A stretch of DNA of 64,000 nucleotides. Origin: Micropruina sp. (lineage in GTDB: Bacteria; Actinomycetota; Actinomycetes; Propionibacteriales; Propionibacteriaceae). The notes beneath the pieces were generated by a model that made no database searches, was not told the DNA's origin, and was given only the letters and a program-made list of their open reading frames with translations. Shown one piece after another: positions 16,783 through 28,225 of this stretch (position 1 is the stretch's first letter; every line of letters begins with the position of its first letter). The stretch spans positions 248,001-312,000 of the forward strand of contig JADJTM010000001.1 of the NCBI GenBank assembly GCA_016711205.1. Reading direction: 5' to 3'. The translations under genes were made by a program, and so were the position numbers.

Positions 16783-17187
16783 TCAGGCTCCTCGGACCCA
16801 GTCGGCCAGTTCTGCGTCGCTCGACAGTGCCACCAACTGGACGACGCCCCAGGCGTTGTCATGGTTCGGCGCGAGTCGAAGATGATCGGCCCAGTCGGCG
16901 GCGTACTCACGCAGCGCAATCACCATCTCGGCGACCGCAGCGTTGAAATCAGGCCCCTCCACAGCCAGGGCGGGTTCTGGAAGTGCGATGCCGACCGCCT
17001 CGTTCTCGTGGAAGACCTGGGCCTGTGCGGGACGCAGTTTCGACAGTGCGTTGCGCAGGCGATCCGCGTCAACGGCGGCGACGTTGCGTCCGTCGCGTGC
17101 ATAACTGGCCGGTTGGCCCGCCATGGCGGCGTCGGTGAGGTCGGCCATGTGTGCGCGGGCTTCGCTCAGCGTGGCAAAGTGGGTCAC
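16783..17187 (-). CDS. Putative Phd/YefM-like antitoxin
   Basis: 134 aa from GTG 17187. The N-terminal 45 residues (THFATLSEARAHMADL...ASYARDGRNVAAV) resemble the DNA-binding Phd/YefM fold. The rest is acidic and helical and would bind the toxin. A longer open frame from 17250 would include the promoter and operator, so the GTG is preferred. The start lies six bases after a good -10 box, so the mRNA is probably leaderless. A perfect 17-bp palindrome next to the start is a likely autoregulatory site. Confidence 0.72.
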   Translation of the reverse strand: MTHFATLSEARAHMADLTDAAMAGQPASYARDGRNVAAVDADRLRNALSKLRPAQAQVFHENEAVGIALPEPALAVEGPDFNAAVAEMVIALREYAADWADHLRLAPNHDNAWGVVQLVALSSDAELADWVRGA

Positions 17188-17189
17188 GC

Positions 17190-17240
17190 ACCAAATGTAC
17201 AGTCTGTACATGGCATCGCCAAGTGGACGAGTTGACTCAA
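17190..17240 (-). promoter_or_regulatory. Toxin-antitoxin promoter with 17-bp palindromic operator
   Basis: On the minus strand, TTGGCG is followed by exactly 17 bases and TACATT. Six bases later comes the GTG start, so transcription should begin at or next to the start codon. The perfect palindrome ATGTACAGTCTGTACAT (17195-17211, one central base) covers the -10 box and part of the spacer. Binding there would block RNA polymerase, the usual mode of antitoxin autorepression. Confidence 0.68.
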
Positions 17241-17321
17241 CCCCGCCCACCTCGTCCTTCGAGCCCGCGAGATTGTCGTCCTTCTCATCTTGATCGCGCC
17301 CAAGAGAGCGCCGCTGAGCTG

Positions 17322-18916
17322 CTACTGCTTGCCCCCGTAAGCCACCTCGCGCACCGTGCCAGCACCCAGTGCGCTGATCATCGGCACCAGCTTGACCTGC
17401 GTTTCGGCCAGTTCTTCCTCCGGATCGGAGCCTTCCACGATGCCGCAGCCCGCGAACAACTCAATCGTGCGCGGGTCGGCGGCGTCCACGATGCCGCACC
17501 TCAGCGCTATGGCCCATTCGCCATCGCCGCGGGCGTCGATCCACCCGACCGGGCCGGAGTAGCGTCCGCGGTCGAGTCCTTCGAGTTCGGCGATCGCGGC
17601 CCGGGCCACGTTCGTCGGGGTGCCACACACCGCGGCGGAGGGGTGCAAGGCGGCGGCCAGTCGCAGCGCGCTGGCCTTCTTGTGTGCCACGGCGGTCACG
17701 TCGGTGGCCAGGTGCAGCACGTTGGGTAGCTCCAGCACGTAGGGCGATTCGGGCACGTTCATGCCCGAACACAGAGGCGCGAGCGCATGCGCGACCGAGT
17801 CGACGGCCAGTTCGTGCTCTGCCAGGTTCTTGGACGACCTCGCCAACGCACCTGCCAGCTTCAAGTCGGTTTCCTCCGATCCGGTTCGCCGGATGGTGCC
17901 GGCCAGGATGCGCGAGGTGGCCAGCCCGCGCTCGCGCCGGATCAGCATCTCCGGGGATGCGCCGACCAGGCCGTCGATGGAGTACGTCCAGCAGCTCGGG
18001 TAGTCGCGGGCCAGCACGTTCACCACATGCCGGGCGTCGATCGGCTCGGCCGCCCGCGCGGTCACCGCACGGGCCAGCACCACCTTCTCCAGTCCGTTGG
18101 TCTCGATCCGGTGGACGGCCTCGGCCACCCGGCGCTTCCATCGGTCCTCGGCGTCCTGGTCGTCGGCGATCTGGACGTCGCGGGGCGCTCGAGCGGGGGA
18201 CGCGCACGGCCGGACGGTGGGCGGGCCGCCCGGGGTCTCGACAAGCTCGACCAGCGGTGCGGTTTCGACCAACTCGTCCGGCGACAAGCGCACTGTGAAG
18301 CGGAGTGGGGTGCACCCCCACTCCGCGGCAACGAACGCAATCCAGGGTCAGCGGCAGAGATCCCGGCGTTCGCCGGGATGACGGTGTGCGCGGCAGAGAT
18401 CCCGGCGTTCGCCGGGATGACGGTGTCCGCCGGGATGACGGTGTCCCACGGGATGACGGTGTCCGACGGGATGACGGTGCTCGCAGAGATCCCGGCGTTC
18501 GCCGGGATGACGGTGTGCGGATGGGTCTCGACCAGCGAGGCCTCGTCCCCCAGCACCGTCAGCCAGGCCCGGCCCTGCCGGCGTCCGATGACTACCTGCG
18601 GCACGATCAGCCGAGACACCGCCCCGGTGTGGTCCGGGTCGAAGGTGAACGACCCGAATGCCAGGGGGCCCGAACCCGCCACCCCCTGCACCTCCGACTC
18701 GTGGTCCAGTCCCTCCACGAAGGCGCTCCACCAGGCGTCCGCTTCGCTCGGCCCGGCCACGTCGGTGCACGCGTAGCAGCCCAGGCCGACCATGCCCTCG
18801 CCGCGTCGGATCCACGCCACGGACGAGCCGTCCACTAGGTATTTTGCCAACGAATCCGGATCGTTAATAGCGATGGTGCGGGCACGTGTGCGGGTGGCCG
18901 CAGCGGCAGAGATCAC
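17322..18916 (-). CDS. menF: Isochorismate synthase MenF, interrupted by repeats and one base out of frame
   Basis: The gene has two parts. From GTG 18916 to about 18520 is the N-terminal domain (IAINDPDSLAKYLV...VAWIRRGEGMVG...FGSFTFDP). From about 18200 to 17322 is the chorismate-binding catalytic domain (EKVVLARAVTARA, LVGASPEMLI, RILAGTIRRTG, AAVCGTPT, WIDARGDGEWAIALR, FAGCGIVEGSDPEEE). Together they match an isochorismate/salicylate synthase. Between them lie about 300 bases of repeats, and the two parts are in different frames. One added base would join them into an ORF of about 531 codons. If the reading is correct as given, the gene is broken or made as two pieces. Confidence 0.8.
18225..18290. 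repeat. GGTCGAG-family repeat inside menF
   Basis: GGTCTCGACAAGCTCGACC followed by TTTCGACCAACTCG. On the menF strand it reads ELVETAPLVELVETP. It is the family seen at 16.25 and 55.5 kb. It lies in the linker just before the catalytic domain. Confidence 0.65.
18299..18325. repeat. Near-perfect GC hairpin at the menF frame break
   Basis: CGGAGTGGGG, TGCA, then CCCCCACTCCG. The left arm has four Gs and the right arm five Cs. Adding one G makes a perfect 26-bp palindrome and also restores the menF reading frame. The site is a homopolymer inside a strong hairpin, where both replication slippage and sequencing error are likely. Confidence 0.7.
18355..18515. repeat. Palindromic repeat cluster inserted in menF
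   Basis: Three full copies of ATCCCGGCGTTCGCCGGGAT (18360-18379, 18399-18418, 18489-18508) all face the same way. Between copies two and three lie three 18-bp half copies (18421-18474) ending GGGATGA. In the menF frame the half copies read TVIPxD units and the full ones TVIPANAGIS, so the 18-bp period keeps the frame open. Confidence 0.85.
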
Positions 18917-18953
18917 CCGCGCAGCTTAGTCAGCGCGCCGGGCCGGACTCGAA

Positions 18954-18982
18954 TGGCTGTCGTGTCATTTCGTGCTTAGACT
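18954..18982 (+). promoter_or_regulatory. Possible promoter of the reductase-nuo operon
   Basis: TAGACT at 18977-18982 fits a TAnnnT -10 box, with a weak TGGCTG 17 bases upstream. It lies in the 112-bp gap between divergent menF and the reductase gene and would give a leader of about 40 nt. Evidence is modest. Confidence 0.3.
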
Positions 18983-19028
18983 GGCCAACGCCCAACCGGC
19001 AATCGACCAACGACGACGGGAGCTGACC

Positions 19029-20291
19029 GTGTCCGAGCAGCAGGCGGACGTCGTCGTGGTGGGGGCAGGCCCCGCCGGCGCGACGACGGCGTGCTGGCTG
19101 GCCGATCAGGGCCTCTCGGTCGCACTGCTCGAGAAAAGCACGTTCCCGCGCGACAAGGTGTGCGGCGACGGCCTCACCCCCCGCGCCACCAAGCAGCTGC
19201 TGCGCCTCGGCATCGACGTCTCCGAAGAGGCCGGCTGGCTGCACAACAAGGGCCTGCGGGTGCACGGCGGACGCACCGAACCCTTCGAACTGCCGTGGCC
19301 CACGCTGGCCGAGTTCCCCTCCTTCGGTCTGGTGCGCAAGCGGGCCGACTTCGACGAACTGCTCGCCCACCGGGCCGTCGCCAAGGGCGCCACGCTGTAT
19401 GAACAGGCCCACGTCGCCGGCACCGTGATCGACGAGCGCACCGAGCGCGTCACCGGCGTCACCACCAAGGACGGACGCACCTTCACCGCACCGATCGTGG
19501 TGGCCGCCGACGGCAACTCGTCCCCGGTGGCCAAATCGATGGGCCTGCTGAAGAACGCGAACCGTCCGATGGGCGTCGCCTGCCGCACCTACTTCACCTC
19601 GCCGCGGCACGACGACGAGTGGATGGAGTCGTGGCTGGAACTGTGGGACGGCAAGCCGGGGGAGTCCAACCTGCTGCCCGGCTACGGCTGGGTCTTCGGC
19701 ATGGGCGACGGCACCTGCAACGTCGGCCTGGGCACCGTGGCCAGCACCGCCAAGTCGCAGAAGCTGAACTTTCGCGAGCTGATGAAGACCTGGACGGCCA
19801 ACACCCCGCCCGAGTGGGGGTTCACCCCCGAGAACCAGGTCGGCCCGATCAGTTCGGCCGCGCTGCCGATGGCCTTCAATCGCAAGCCCGCCTACACCCG
19901 CGGCCTGGTGCTGGTCGGCGACTCCGGCGGCATGGTCTCCCCGTTCAACGGCGAGGGCATCCCCTACGCCATGGAGGCCGGCGAGGCCGCGGCCGAGGCG
20001 ATCGTCCGGGCGCATGCCGAGGGGGTCGGCACCAAGGCGGCCGAGAAGGCGCTGCAGAGCTACCCTTCCCGGCTCGCGGACGAGTGGGGCGGCTACTACC
20101 GGTTGGGCACGGTCTTCGTGAAGCTGATCGAGCACCCGGCGATCATGCGGCTGTGCGTGCGCTACGGCCTGCCGCGTCCGGTGCTGATGCGTTTCACGAT
20201 CAAGTTGCTCGCACACCTTTACGACACCAAAGATGGTGATTGGATGGACCGAGTGATCCACGCACTGACCAAAGTGGTTCCCGCGGCATGA
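19029..20291 (+). CDS. Geranylgeranyl-reductase-family FAD oxidoreductase (MenJ-like)
   Basis: 420 aa from GTG 19029, with GGAG seven bases upstream. The N-terminal FAD motif VVVVGAGPAGATTACWLA is followed by CGDGLTPRATKQL, typical of the family. The second FAD contact VLVGDSGGMVSPFNGEGI is near residue 295. The family saturates isoprenoid double bonds; in mycobacteria MenJ reduces one bond of the menaquinone chain. The gene lies 16 bp before nuoA and is probably co-transcribed with the nuo genes, the same arrangement seen in streptomycetes. Its role in modifying menaquinone is inferred from that context. Confidence 0.85.
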   Translation: MSEQQADVVVVGAGPAGATTACWLADQGLSVALLEKSTFPRDKVCGDGLTPRATKQLLRLGIDVSEEAGWLHNKGLRVHGGRTEPFELPWPTLAEFPSFGLVRKRADFDELLAHRAVAKGATLYEQAHVAGTVIDERTERVTGVTTKDGRTFTAPIVVAADGNSSPVAKSMGLLKNANRPMGVACRTYFTSPRHDDEWMESWLELWDGKPGESNLLPGYGWVFGMGDGTCNVGLGTVASTAKSQKLNFRELMKTWTANTPPEWGFTPENQVGPISSAALPMAFNRKPAYTRGLVLVGDSGGMVSPFNGEGIPYAMEAGEAAAEAIVRAHAEGVGTKAAEKALQSYPSRLADEWGGYYRLGTVFVKLIEHPAIMRLCVRYGLPRPVLMRFTIKLLAHLYDTKDGDWMDRVIHALTKVVPAA

Positions 20292-20307
20292 CCGGACGGA
20301 GGCATCG

Positions 20308-20667
20308 ATGAGTCCCTACATTCCGATCCTGGGGCTGATGGCGCTGGCCGCCGGCTTTCTGGCGATCTCGGTGGTGCTCAGCCTGCTGGTCGGCCCACGC
20401 CGCTACAACCGGGTCAAGTACGACACCTACGAGTGCGGCATCGACCCCACCCCCGCGGCCCTCGGTGGCGGACGGTTCCCGGTCAAGTACTACATCACCG
20501 CAATGATGTTTCTGGTCTTCGACGTCGAGGTGGCGTTCATGTACCCGTGGGCGGTCAGCTTCGACGCCCTCGGCGTGTTCGGCTTCGCCGCCATGATGAT
20601 CTTTCTGATCGTGCTCGGCGTCGCCTACTTCTACGAGATCCGCCGCGGGGGCCTGGAATGGGACTGA
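20308..20667 (+). CDS. nuoA: NADH-quinone oxidoreductase subunit A
   Basis: 119 aa, three membrane helices (about 5-27, 62-84, 90-112). The conserved loop after helix one reads YDTYECGIDPT, with the family's exposed Cys. The second helix region holds MFLVFDVEVAFMYPW, also conserved. Part of the membrane arm at the quinone entry site of Complex I. Ribosome site GGAGG. First gene of a complete nuoA-N set. Confidence 0.95.
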   Translation: MSPYIPILGLMALAAGFLAISVVLSLLVGPRRYNRVKYDTYECGIDPTPAALGGGRFPVKYYITAMMFLVFDVEVAFMYPWAVSFDALGVFGFAAMMIFLIVLGVAYFYEIRRGGLEWD

Positions 20668-20700
20668 ACACGAGCACAAGCACGCAGCGGGAGGCGCGAC

Positions 20701-21258
20701 ATGGGGCTTGAGGACAAGATCCCGCAAGGGGTGCTGCTGACCACCGTCGAGGGCATCTTCGGCTGGATGCGGCAGGCGTCGTTCTGGCCGGCCACGTTCG
20801 GCCTGGCCTGTTGCGCGATCGAAATGATGACCTACGGCGCCCCCCGGTTCGACGCCGGACGCTGGGGCCAGGAGGTGTTCCGGGCCTCGCCGCGACAGGC
20901 CGACCTGATGATCATCTCGGGCCGGGTCAGCCAGAAGATGGCCCCGGTGCTGCGCCAGGTGTACGACCAGATGCCGAACCCCAAGTGGGTGATGGCGATG
21001 GGCGTGTGCGCCAGCTCCGGCGGCATGTTCAACAACTACGCGATCGTGCAGGGCGGCGACCACATCGTGCCCGTCGACATGTACGTGCCGGGGTGCCCGC
21101 CCCGTCCCGACATGCTCATCGACGCCATGTTCAAGCTGCGCAAGCAGATCGTGATGAAGCGTCCGATCGGGGCGCACGAGCTCGCCGAGCTCGAGGCGCA
21201 AGAGAAGGCGGCGCTCGAGGCGATGGCCACCCACGAGATGAAGGGCCTGATGCGATGA
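20701..21258 (+). CDS. nuoB: NADH-quinone oxidoreductase subunit B
   Basis: 185 aa. Carries the N2 [4Fe-4S] cluster with Cys37-Cys38 (ACCAIEMM), Cys103 (GVCASSGG) and Cys132 (VPGCPPRP). N2 hands electrons to menaquinone. Normal length, with a charged Glu/Ala-rich C-terminus. A 33-bp gap with GGGAGG separates it from nuoA. Its stop overlaps the nuoC start (ATGA). Confidence 0.96.
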   Translation: MGLEDKIPQGVLLTTVEGIFGWMRQASFWPATFGLACCAIEMMTYGAPRFDAGRWGQEVFRASPRQADLMIISGRVSQKMAPVLRQVYDQMPNPKWVMAMGVCASSGGMFNNYAIVQGGDHIVPVDMYVPGCPPRPDMLIDAMFKLRKQIVMKRPIGAHELAELEAQEKAALEAMATHEMKGLMR

Positions 21259-22043
21259 GCGACAACGGCCCCGATAAGAAGCTGCCGGGCGAAGAGAAGA
21301 GCGTCGACGAGCCCGTCGAGGGCACCGATTCTGCGCCGGGTGCCGGCCTGGAGCGCGAAGACGCCCAGCCGGACGAGGCGCTCGACACCGTTGCGCAGGT
21401 GCCTGCCGGCGTGCACGTGATCCAGACCCGCAAGGGCATGTGGTCCGACGGCTCCGGCGACACCTCGGGTTACGGACGCATCGTCCGCTCGGTCGAGCTG
21501 CCCAACGCGGGCCTGCCCAGCGAGGGCTGGTACACCGGCGTCACCGGACGGCTGCTCAAGCTGGTGCCGGACGCCCTGGTGCGCGTCGTGTTCGACCGCG
21601 GCGAGCTGACCTTCTTCGTGGCCCGCGAGAAGCTCACCGAGGTGATGGGCCAGCTGCGCGACGACGCCCAGCTGAGGTTCGAGTTTCTGCCCAGCGTCTC
21701 GGGCGTCAACTACCCAGATGATGAAGGCGCCGAGTTGCATGTGGTGTACCACCTGCAGTCGATGACTCACAATCGCCGGCTGCGGGTCGAAACCACCGCG
21801 CCCGACGACGATCCGCACGTGCCCAGCGTGGTGCCGCTCTACCCGGCCGCCGACTGGCACGAGCGCGAAACCTGGGACATGTTCGGCATCGTCTTCGACG
21901 GCCACCCGCACCTGACCCGCATTCTGATGCCGGACGACTGGGTCGGGCATCCGCAGCGCAAGGACTACCCGCTCGGCGGCATTCCGGTGGAGTACAAGGG
22001 CGCCACCGTCCCGCCGCCCGACCAGCGGAGGAGCTACCGATGA
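21255..22043 (+). CDS. nuoC: NADH-quinone oxidoreductase subunit C
   Basis: 262 aa from ATG 21255. The first 55-60 residues are acidic and low complexity, an extension common in actinobacterial NuoC. The 30-kDa-subunit domain follows, with the signature ERETWDMFGIVFDGHP near residue 205 and RKDYPLGG near 240. Peripheral arm subunit. Overlaps nuoB and nuoD by four bases each. Confidence 0.95.
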   Translation: MSDNGPDKKLPGEEKSVDEPVEGTDSAPGAGLEREDAQPDEALDTVAQVPAGVHVIQTRKGMWSDGSGDTSGYGRIVRSVELPNAGLPSEGWYTGVTGRLLKLVPDALVRVVFDRGELTFFVAREKLTEVMGQLRDDAQLRFEFLPSVSGVNYPDDEGAELHVVYHLQSMTHNRRLRVETTAPDDDPHVPSVVPLYPAADWHERETWDMFGIVFDGHPHLTRILMPDDWVGHPQRKDYPLGGIPVEYKGATVPPPDQRRSYR

Positions 22044-23398
22044 GCGACACCACCGACTTCTACGCGCAGCCGGGCGAAGAGACCCAGGGCACCGTCTACA
22101 CCGCGATGGGTGGCGACTGGGCCCACATCGCGACCGAGCAGGCCGAGCGGTCGGACGAGATCCTGGTGATCAACATGGGTCCGCAGCACCCGTCCACGCA
22201 TGGCGTGCTGCGGCTGATCCTCGAGTGCGACGGCGAGACCGTGCTGAGCATCCGTCCGGGCATCGGCTTTCTGCACACCGGCATCGAGAAGAACATGGAG
22301 TACCGCACCTGGACCCAGGGGTCCACGTTCGTCACCCGCATGGACTACGTGGCCCCGATCTTCAACGAGGTCGCCTACTGCCTGGCGGTCGAGCGGCTGC
22401 TCGGCATCGAGGACGCGATCCCGCAGCGGGCCACCGTGATCCGGGTGCTGATGATGGAACTGAACCGCATCGCGTCCCACCTGGTCGCGATCGGCACCGG
22501 CGGCATGGAGATCGGCGCCCTGACCGTGATGACGATCGGCTTCCGCGAGCGCGAGATGATCCTCGACTTCTTCGAGGCGGTCACCGGGCTGCGCATGAAC
22601 CACGCCTACATGCGTCCCGGCGGGGTGGCCAACGACCTGCCCGAGACCGGCATCGCCCAGCTTCGCGAGCTGATCGCGTGGCTGCACAAGCACCTGCCCG
22701 AGTACGCGGCGTTCTGCAACGAGAACCCCATCTTCAAGATGCGCATGATCGGCATCGGTCACCAGGACCTGTCCGCCTGCATGGCCCTGGGCGTCAGCGG
22801 CCCGGTGCTGCGCTCGACCGGCTACGACTGGGATCTGCGCAAGCAGCAGCCCTACTGCGGCTACGAGACCTACGAGTTCGAGTCGAAGGCCTGGCAGCCC
22901 ACGGACGGCTGGGCCTCCAGCGACTCCTACGCCAGGTTCCGCATTCGGCTGGACGAGATGTGGGAGAGCCTGAAGATCGTCGAGCAGTGTGCCGACCGGC
23001 TGGAGGCCAGCCGCGGCGAGCCGGTGATGGTGGCCGACCCGAAGATCGCCTGGCCCGCACAGCTGGCCCTCGGCCCGGACGGGCAGGGCAACAGCCACGA
23101 ACACATCAAGCACATCATGGGCGAATCCATGGAGGCGCTGATCCATCACTTCAAGATCGTCACCGAGGGTTTCCGGGTGCCGCCCGGCCAGGCCTACGTG
23201 CCGATCGAGTCGCCCAAGGGCGAGATCGCCTGCCACGTGGTCAGCGACGGGGGCACCAAGCCGTTCCGGGTGCACATGCGCGATCCCGGGTTCAACCACC
23301 TGCAGTCGGTGCCGATCCAGTGCGAGGGCGGAATGATCTCGGACGTAGTGGTCGCGGTCGGGTCCCTCGACCCGGTGATGGGGGGTGTCGACCGATGA
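22040..23398 (+). CDS. nuoD: NADH-quinone oxidoreductase subunit D
   Basis: 452 aa. 49-kDa subunit with MGPQHPSTHGVLRL near residue 52, GFLHTGIEKNME near 76, and the C-terminal end DPVMGGVDR. It forms the quinone pocket with NuoB. The protein is complete. Its TGA sits in ATGATCACC, so a further gene could begin at ATG 23395, but the sequence then runs into the poly-G block. Confidence 0.95.
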   Translation: MSDTTDFYAQPGEETQGTVYTAMGGDWAHIATEQAERSDEILVINMGPQHPSTHGVLRLILECDGETVLSIRPGIGFLHTGIEKNMEYRTWTQGSTFVTRMDYVAPIFNEVAYCLAVERLLGIEDAIPQRATVIRVLMMELNRIASHLVAIGTGGMEIGALTVMTIGFREREMILDFFEAVTGLRMNHAYMRPGGVANDLPETGIAQLRELIAWLHKHLPEYAAFCNENPIFKMRMIGIGHQDLSACMALGVSGPVLRSTGYDWDLRKQQPYCGYETYEFESKAWQPTDGWASSDSYARFRIRLDEMWESLKIVEQCADRLEASRGEPVMVADPKIAWPAQLALGPDGQGNSHEHIKHIMGESMEALIHHFKIVTEGFRVPPGQAYVPIESPKGEIACHVVSDGGTKPFRVHMRDPGFNHLQSVPIQCEGGMISDVVVAVGSLDPVMGGVDR

Positions 23399-23406
23399 TC
23401 ACCCGG

Positions 23407-23653
<247 letters not shown>

Positions 23654-23676
23654 GGGAAGTCCAATGGGGAGGAACT

Positions 23677-24449
23677 ATGAGCGGTCACGAGTTCCAGTCG
23701 TGGTTCCCCGACTCGGGGCACATCGACTACGACGACGCCTCGACGAACATCACCGAGACCACGCTCGATGAGATGCGCTCGATCGCGGCCCGCTACCCGC
23801 AGGCCCGCTCGGCGCTGCTGCCGATGCTGCACCTGGTGCAGAGCGTCGACGGCCGGGTCAGCCCGGCCGGTGTGCAGGCCTGCGCCGACATTCTCGGCAT
23901 CACCACCGCCCAGGTCAGCGGCGTCGCCACGTTCTACACCATGTACCGCCGTCGTCCGGGCGGCCGCAACCACGTCGGCGTCTGCACCACCGCGTTGTGC
24001 GCGGTGATGGGCGGCGACCAACTGCTCGACCGGGTCAGCCACCGGCTCGGCATCCACGAGGGCGAGACCACCGCGGACGGCGCCATCTCGCTGGAACGCC
24101 TCGAATGCAACGCGGCCTGCGACTTCGCGCCGGTGATGATGGTCAACTGGGAGTTCTTCGACAACATGGACCCCGCCAAGGTGGACGAACTGCTGGACGC
24201 GCTGAGCTCCGGGCAGAGCGTCCAGTCACCCCGGGGTGCCACCATCACCTCCTGGCAGGAGGCGGAGCGGGTGCTGGCCGGCTTTCCCGACGGACGCGCC
24301 GACGAGGGCCCCGCTGCCGGCGAGGCGTCCCTGCTGGGCCTGAAGGTCGCCCGCGAACACGGCTGGCACGCGCCGGACGTGCCCCCGCCCGTCCCCGCCT
24401 CCGGCGAGGCGGCCGCAACCGAGGGCTCCGCCGTACCAGGAGGTGCGAA

Positions 24450-24453
<4 letters not shown>
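23677..24453 (+). CDS. nuoE: NADH-quinone oxidoreductase subunit E
   Basis: 258 aa. The thioredoxin-like [2Fe-2S] domain (N1a) has Cys103 and Cys108 in CTTALC and Cys144 and Cys148 in CNAACDF. A C-terminal tail of about 75 residues, rich in Ala, Glu and Pro, extends beyond the usual domain. ATG 23677 has GGGGAGGA upstream. The DNA just before it is the poly-G block, but the start itself is in normal sequence. Overlaps nuoF by four bases. Confidence 0.94.
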
Positions 24454-25789
<1,336 letters not shown>

Positions 25790-25793
<4 letters not shown>

Positions 25794-28225
25794 CCGTCAC
25801 CGCCAAGCCCGGCGAGGTCGTCGCCAGCGACCTGATCACCGTCTTCGTGGACGGCACCGAGGTCTCGGTACCCAAGGGCACCCTGGCCATCCGGGCCGCC
25901 GAGCTGATCGGCGTCGCCATTCCCCGCTTCTGCGACCACCCGCTGCTCGACCCGGTCGGCGCCTGCCGGCAGTGCCTGGTCGAGGTGCCCGACATGGGCA
26001 ACGGACGCGGCATGCCCAAGCCGCAGGCGTCCTGCACGCTGGAATGCGCGCCGGGCATGAAGATCCAGACCCAGAACACCTCGGCGGTCGCCGCCAAGGC
26101 GCAGAAGGGCATGATCGAGTTCCTGCTGATCAACCACCCGCTCGACTGCCCGATCTGCGACAAGGGCGGCGAGTGCCCGCTGCAGAACCAGGCCATGAGC
26201 AACGGCGGCGGCGAGTCGCGCTACGAGGGCGTCAAGCGGACCTTCCCCAAGCCGGTCAGCATCTCGGCCCAGATCCTGCTCGACCGGGAGCGCTGCATCC
26301 TGTGCGCGCGCTGCACCCGGTTCAGCGAGCAGATCTCGGGCGACCCGTTCATCACCCTGGTCGAGCGCGGTGCGCTGCAGCAGGTCGGCTACTACGAGGA
26401 CGAGCCCTACAACTCCTACTTCTCGGGCAACGTCATCCAGATCTGCCCGGTGGGTGCCCTCACCAGCGTGTCCTACCGGTTCCAGAGCCGTCCGTTCGAC
26501 CTGGTCAGCACGCCGACCACCTGCGAGCACTGCGCCGGCGGCTGCCAGCTGCGCACCGACCACCGGCACTTCCAGGTGAAGCGCCGGCTGGCCGGCGACG
26601 CCCCCGAGGTCAACGAGGAATGGAACTGCGACAAGGGCCGGTTCGCCTTCCGCTCGGCACGCGGTGACGACCGGCTGACCCGTCCGCTGGTCCGCGACAA
26701 CGGCGTGCTGCGGGTGGCGTCCTGGCCCGAGGCGATCGACGCCGCGGTGGCCGGCCTCAAACGCGCCGGCACCCAGGTGGGCGTGCTCACCGGCGGCCGG
26801 CTCACCATCGAGGACGCCTACGGCTACAGCAAGTTCGCCCGCGCGGTGCTGGGCACGAACAACATCGACTTCCGGTCCCGTCCGCACAGCGCCGAAGAGG
26901 CCGCGTTCCTGGCCAACCGGGTGGCCGGCCGCTCGCTCGACAACGACACCCTCAGCTACACCGCACTGCAGGGCGCCAAGCAGGTGATCCTGGTCGCCTT
27001 CGAGCCCGAAGAAGAGGCCGCAATGGTCTTTCTGCGGTTGCGTAAGGCGGTCCGCAAGAACGGGCTCAAGGTGCTCACCATCGCGCCCTACGCCTCCAAC
27101 GGTTCGGCCAAGCTGAACGCCGAGGTGATCCCCACCGTGCCCGGCACCGAGCCCGAGGCGCTGGCCGGGCTGAGCGCCGACGCCGACACGATCGTGCTGG
27201 TGGGCGAGCGGGCCGCGGTGATTCCCGGTGCGCTGAGCGCCGCCGCCGACTTCGTCGACCGCACCGGCGCCCGGCTGGCCTGGATGCCGCGCCGGGCCGG
27301 TGACCGCGGCGCCGTCGAGGCCGGCTGCCTGCCCAACCTGCTGCCGGGCGCGCGTCCGGCCGGCGCGGTGCTGGCCCGGGTCGACGTGCAGGCCGCCTGG
27401 GGCGTGGACGGGCTGCCGACCCTGCCCGGCCTGGACGCCGACGCGCAGCTCGCCGCCGCCCGCGAAGGCCTGGGCCTGGTGGTGGCCGGCCTCGAGCCGT
27501 CCGACTTCACCAACGCGGCCGAGGTGCGCGACGCTCTGGAGTCCGCCCCGTTCGTGATCAGCCTCGAACAGCGGCTCTCGGAGGTCACCGAACGTGCCGA
27601 CGTGGTGTTCCCGATCGCGCTGATCGAGGAGCGTCCCGGCCACTTCCTCAACTGGGAACACCGGCGCGGCCGGGTCAACACGGTGATCAGGCAGCCGAAC
27701 CAGCCGATGACCGACCTGCGGGTGCTGGCCGCCCTGGCCGAGGCGCTGGGCCGTCCGCTGGGCATCCGCACCGCGCGCCAGGCCCTGACCGAACTGGACG
27801 AACTCGGCGTCTGGGACGGCGCGCGCCAGCCGCTGGCCCGCACCCGTGGCGTTGCGGCACCCGCCGACGGCGAGCTGGCCCTGGCCACCTGGCGCGAGCT
27901 GATCGACGGCTCCCGCGGCAACGACCACGAGCCGGCCCTGCAGGCCACCGCCAAGCCCGTGGTGGCCCGCACCTCACCCGAGGTGGCGGCCGCGCACGGG
28001 CTCACCGGCGCGGTCACCATCGCCGGCAACGGCGGCTGGCTGACGCTGCCGCTCGAGGTGGTGCCCGGGATGGCTGCCGACACGGTCTGGGTGCCCACCC
28101 ACGCCCCCGACACGCCGCTGTCCGAGCTGGGGCTGGTGCACGGCGACAGCGTCACGGTCAGCTCGCCGGCGGCGGCGCTCGACCGGGGCGAAGGCTTCGA
28201 TCGCGGTGAAGGAGGCGTGGCATGA
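25790..28225 (+). CDS. nuoG: NADH-quinone oxidoreductase subunit G
   Basis: 811 aa. An N-terminal ferredoxin-like [2Fe-2S] domain has Cys48, Cys59 and Cys62 (FCDHPLLDPVGACRQC) plus a fourth near 84. The His-Cys cluster follows (DCPICDKGGECPLQ, near 120-133), then CILCARCTRF and CPVGAL, and a CEHCAGGCQL motif of the molybdopterin-oxidoreductase-like part. The rest is the non-catalytic bis-MGD-like domain with a molydop-binding end. Length is normal for actinobacterial NuoG. Overlaps nuoF and nuoH (ATGA). Confidence 0.95.
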
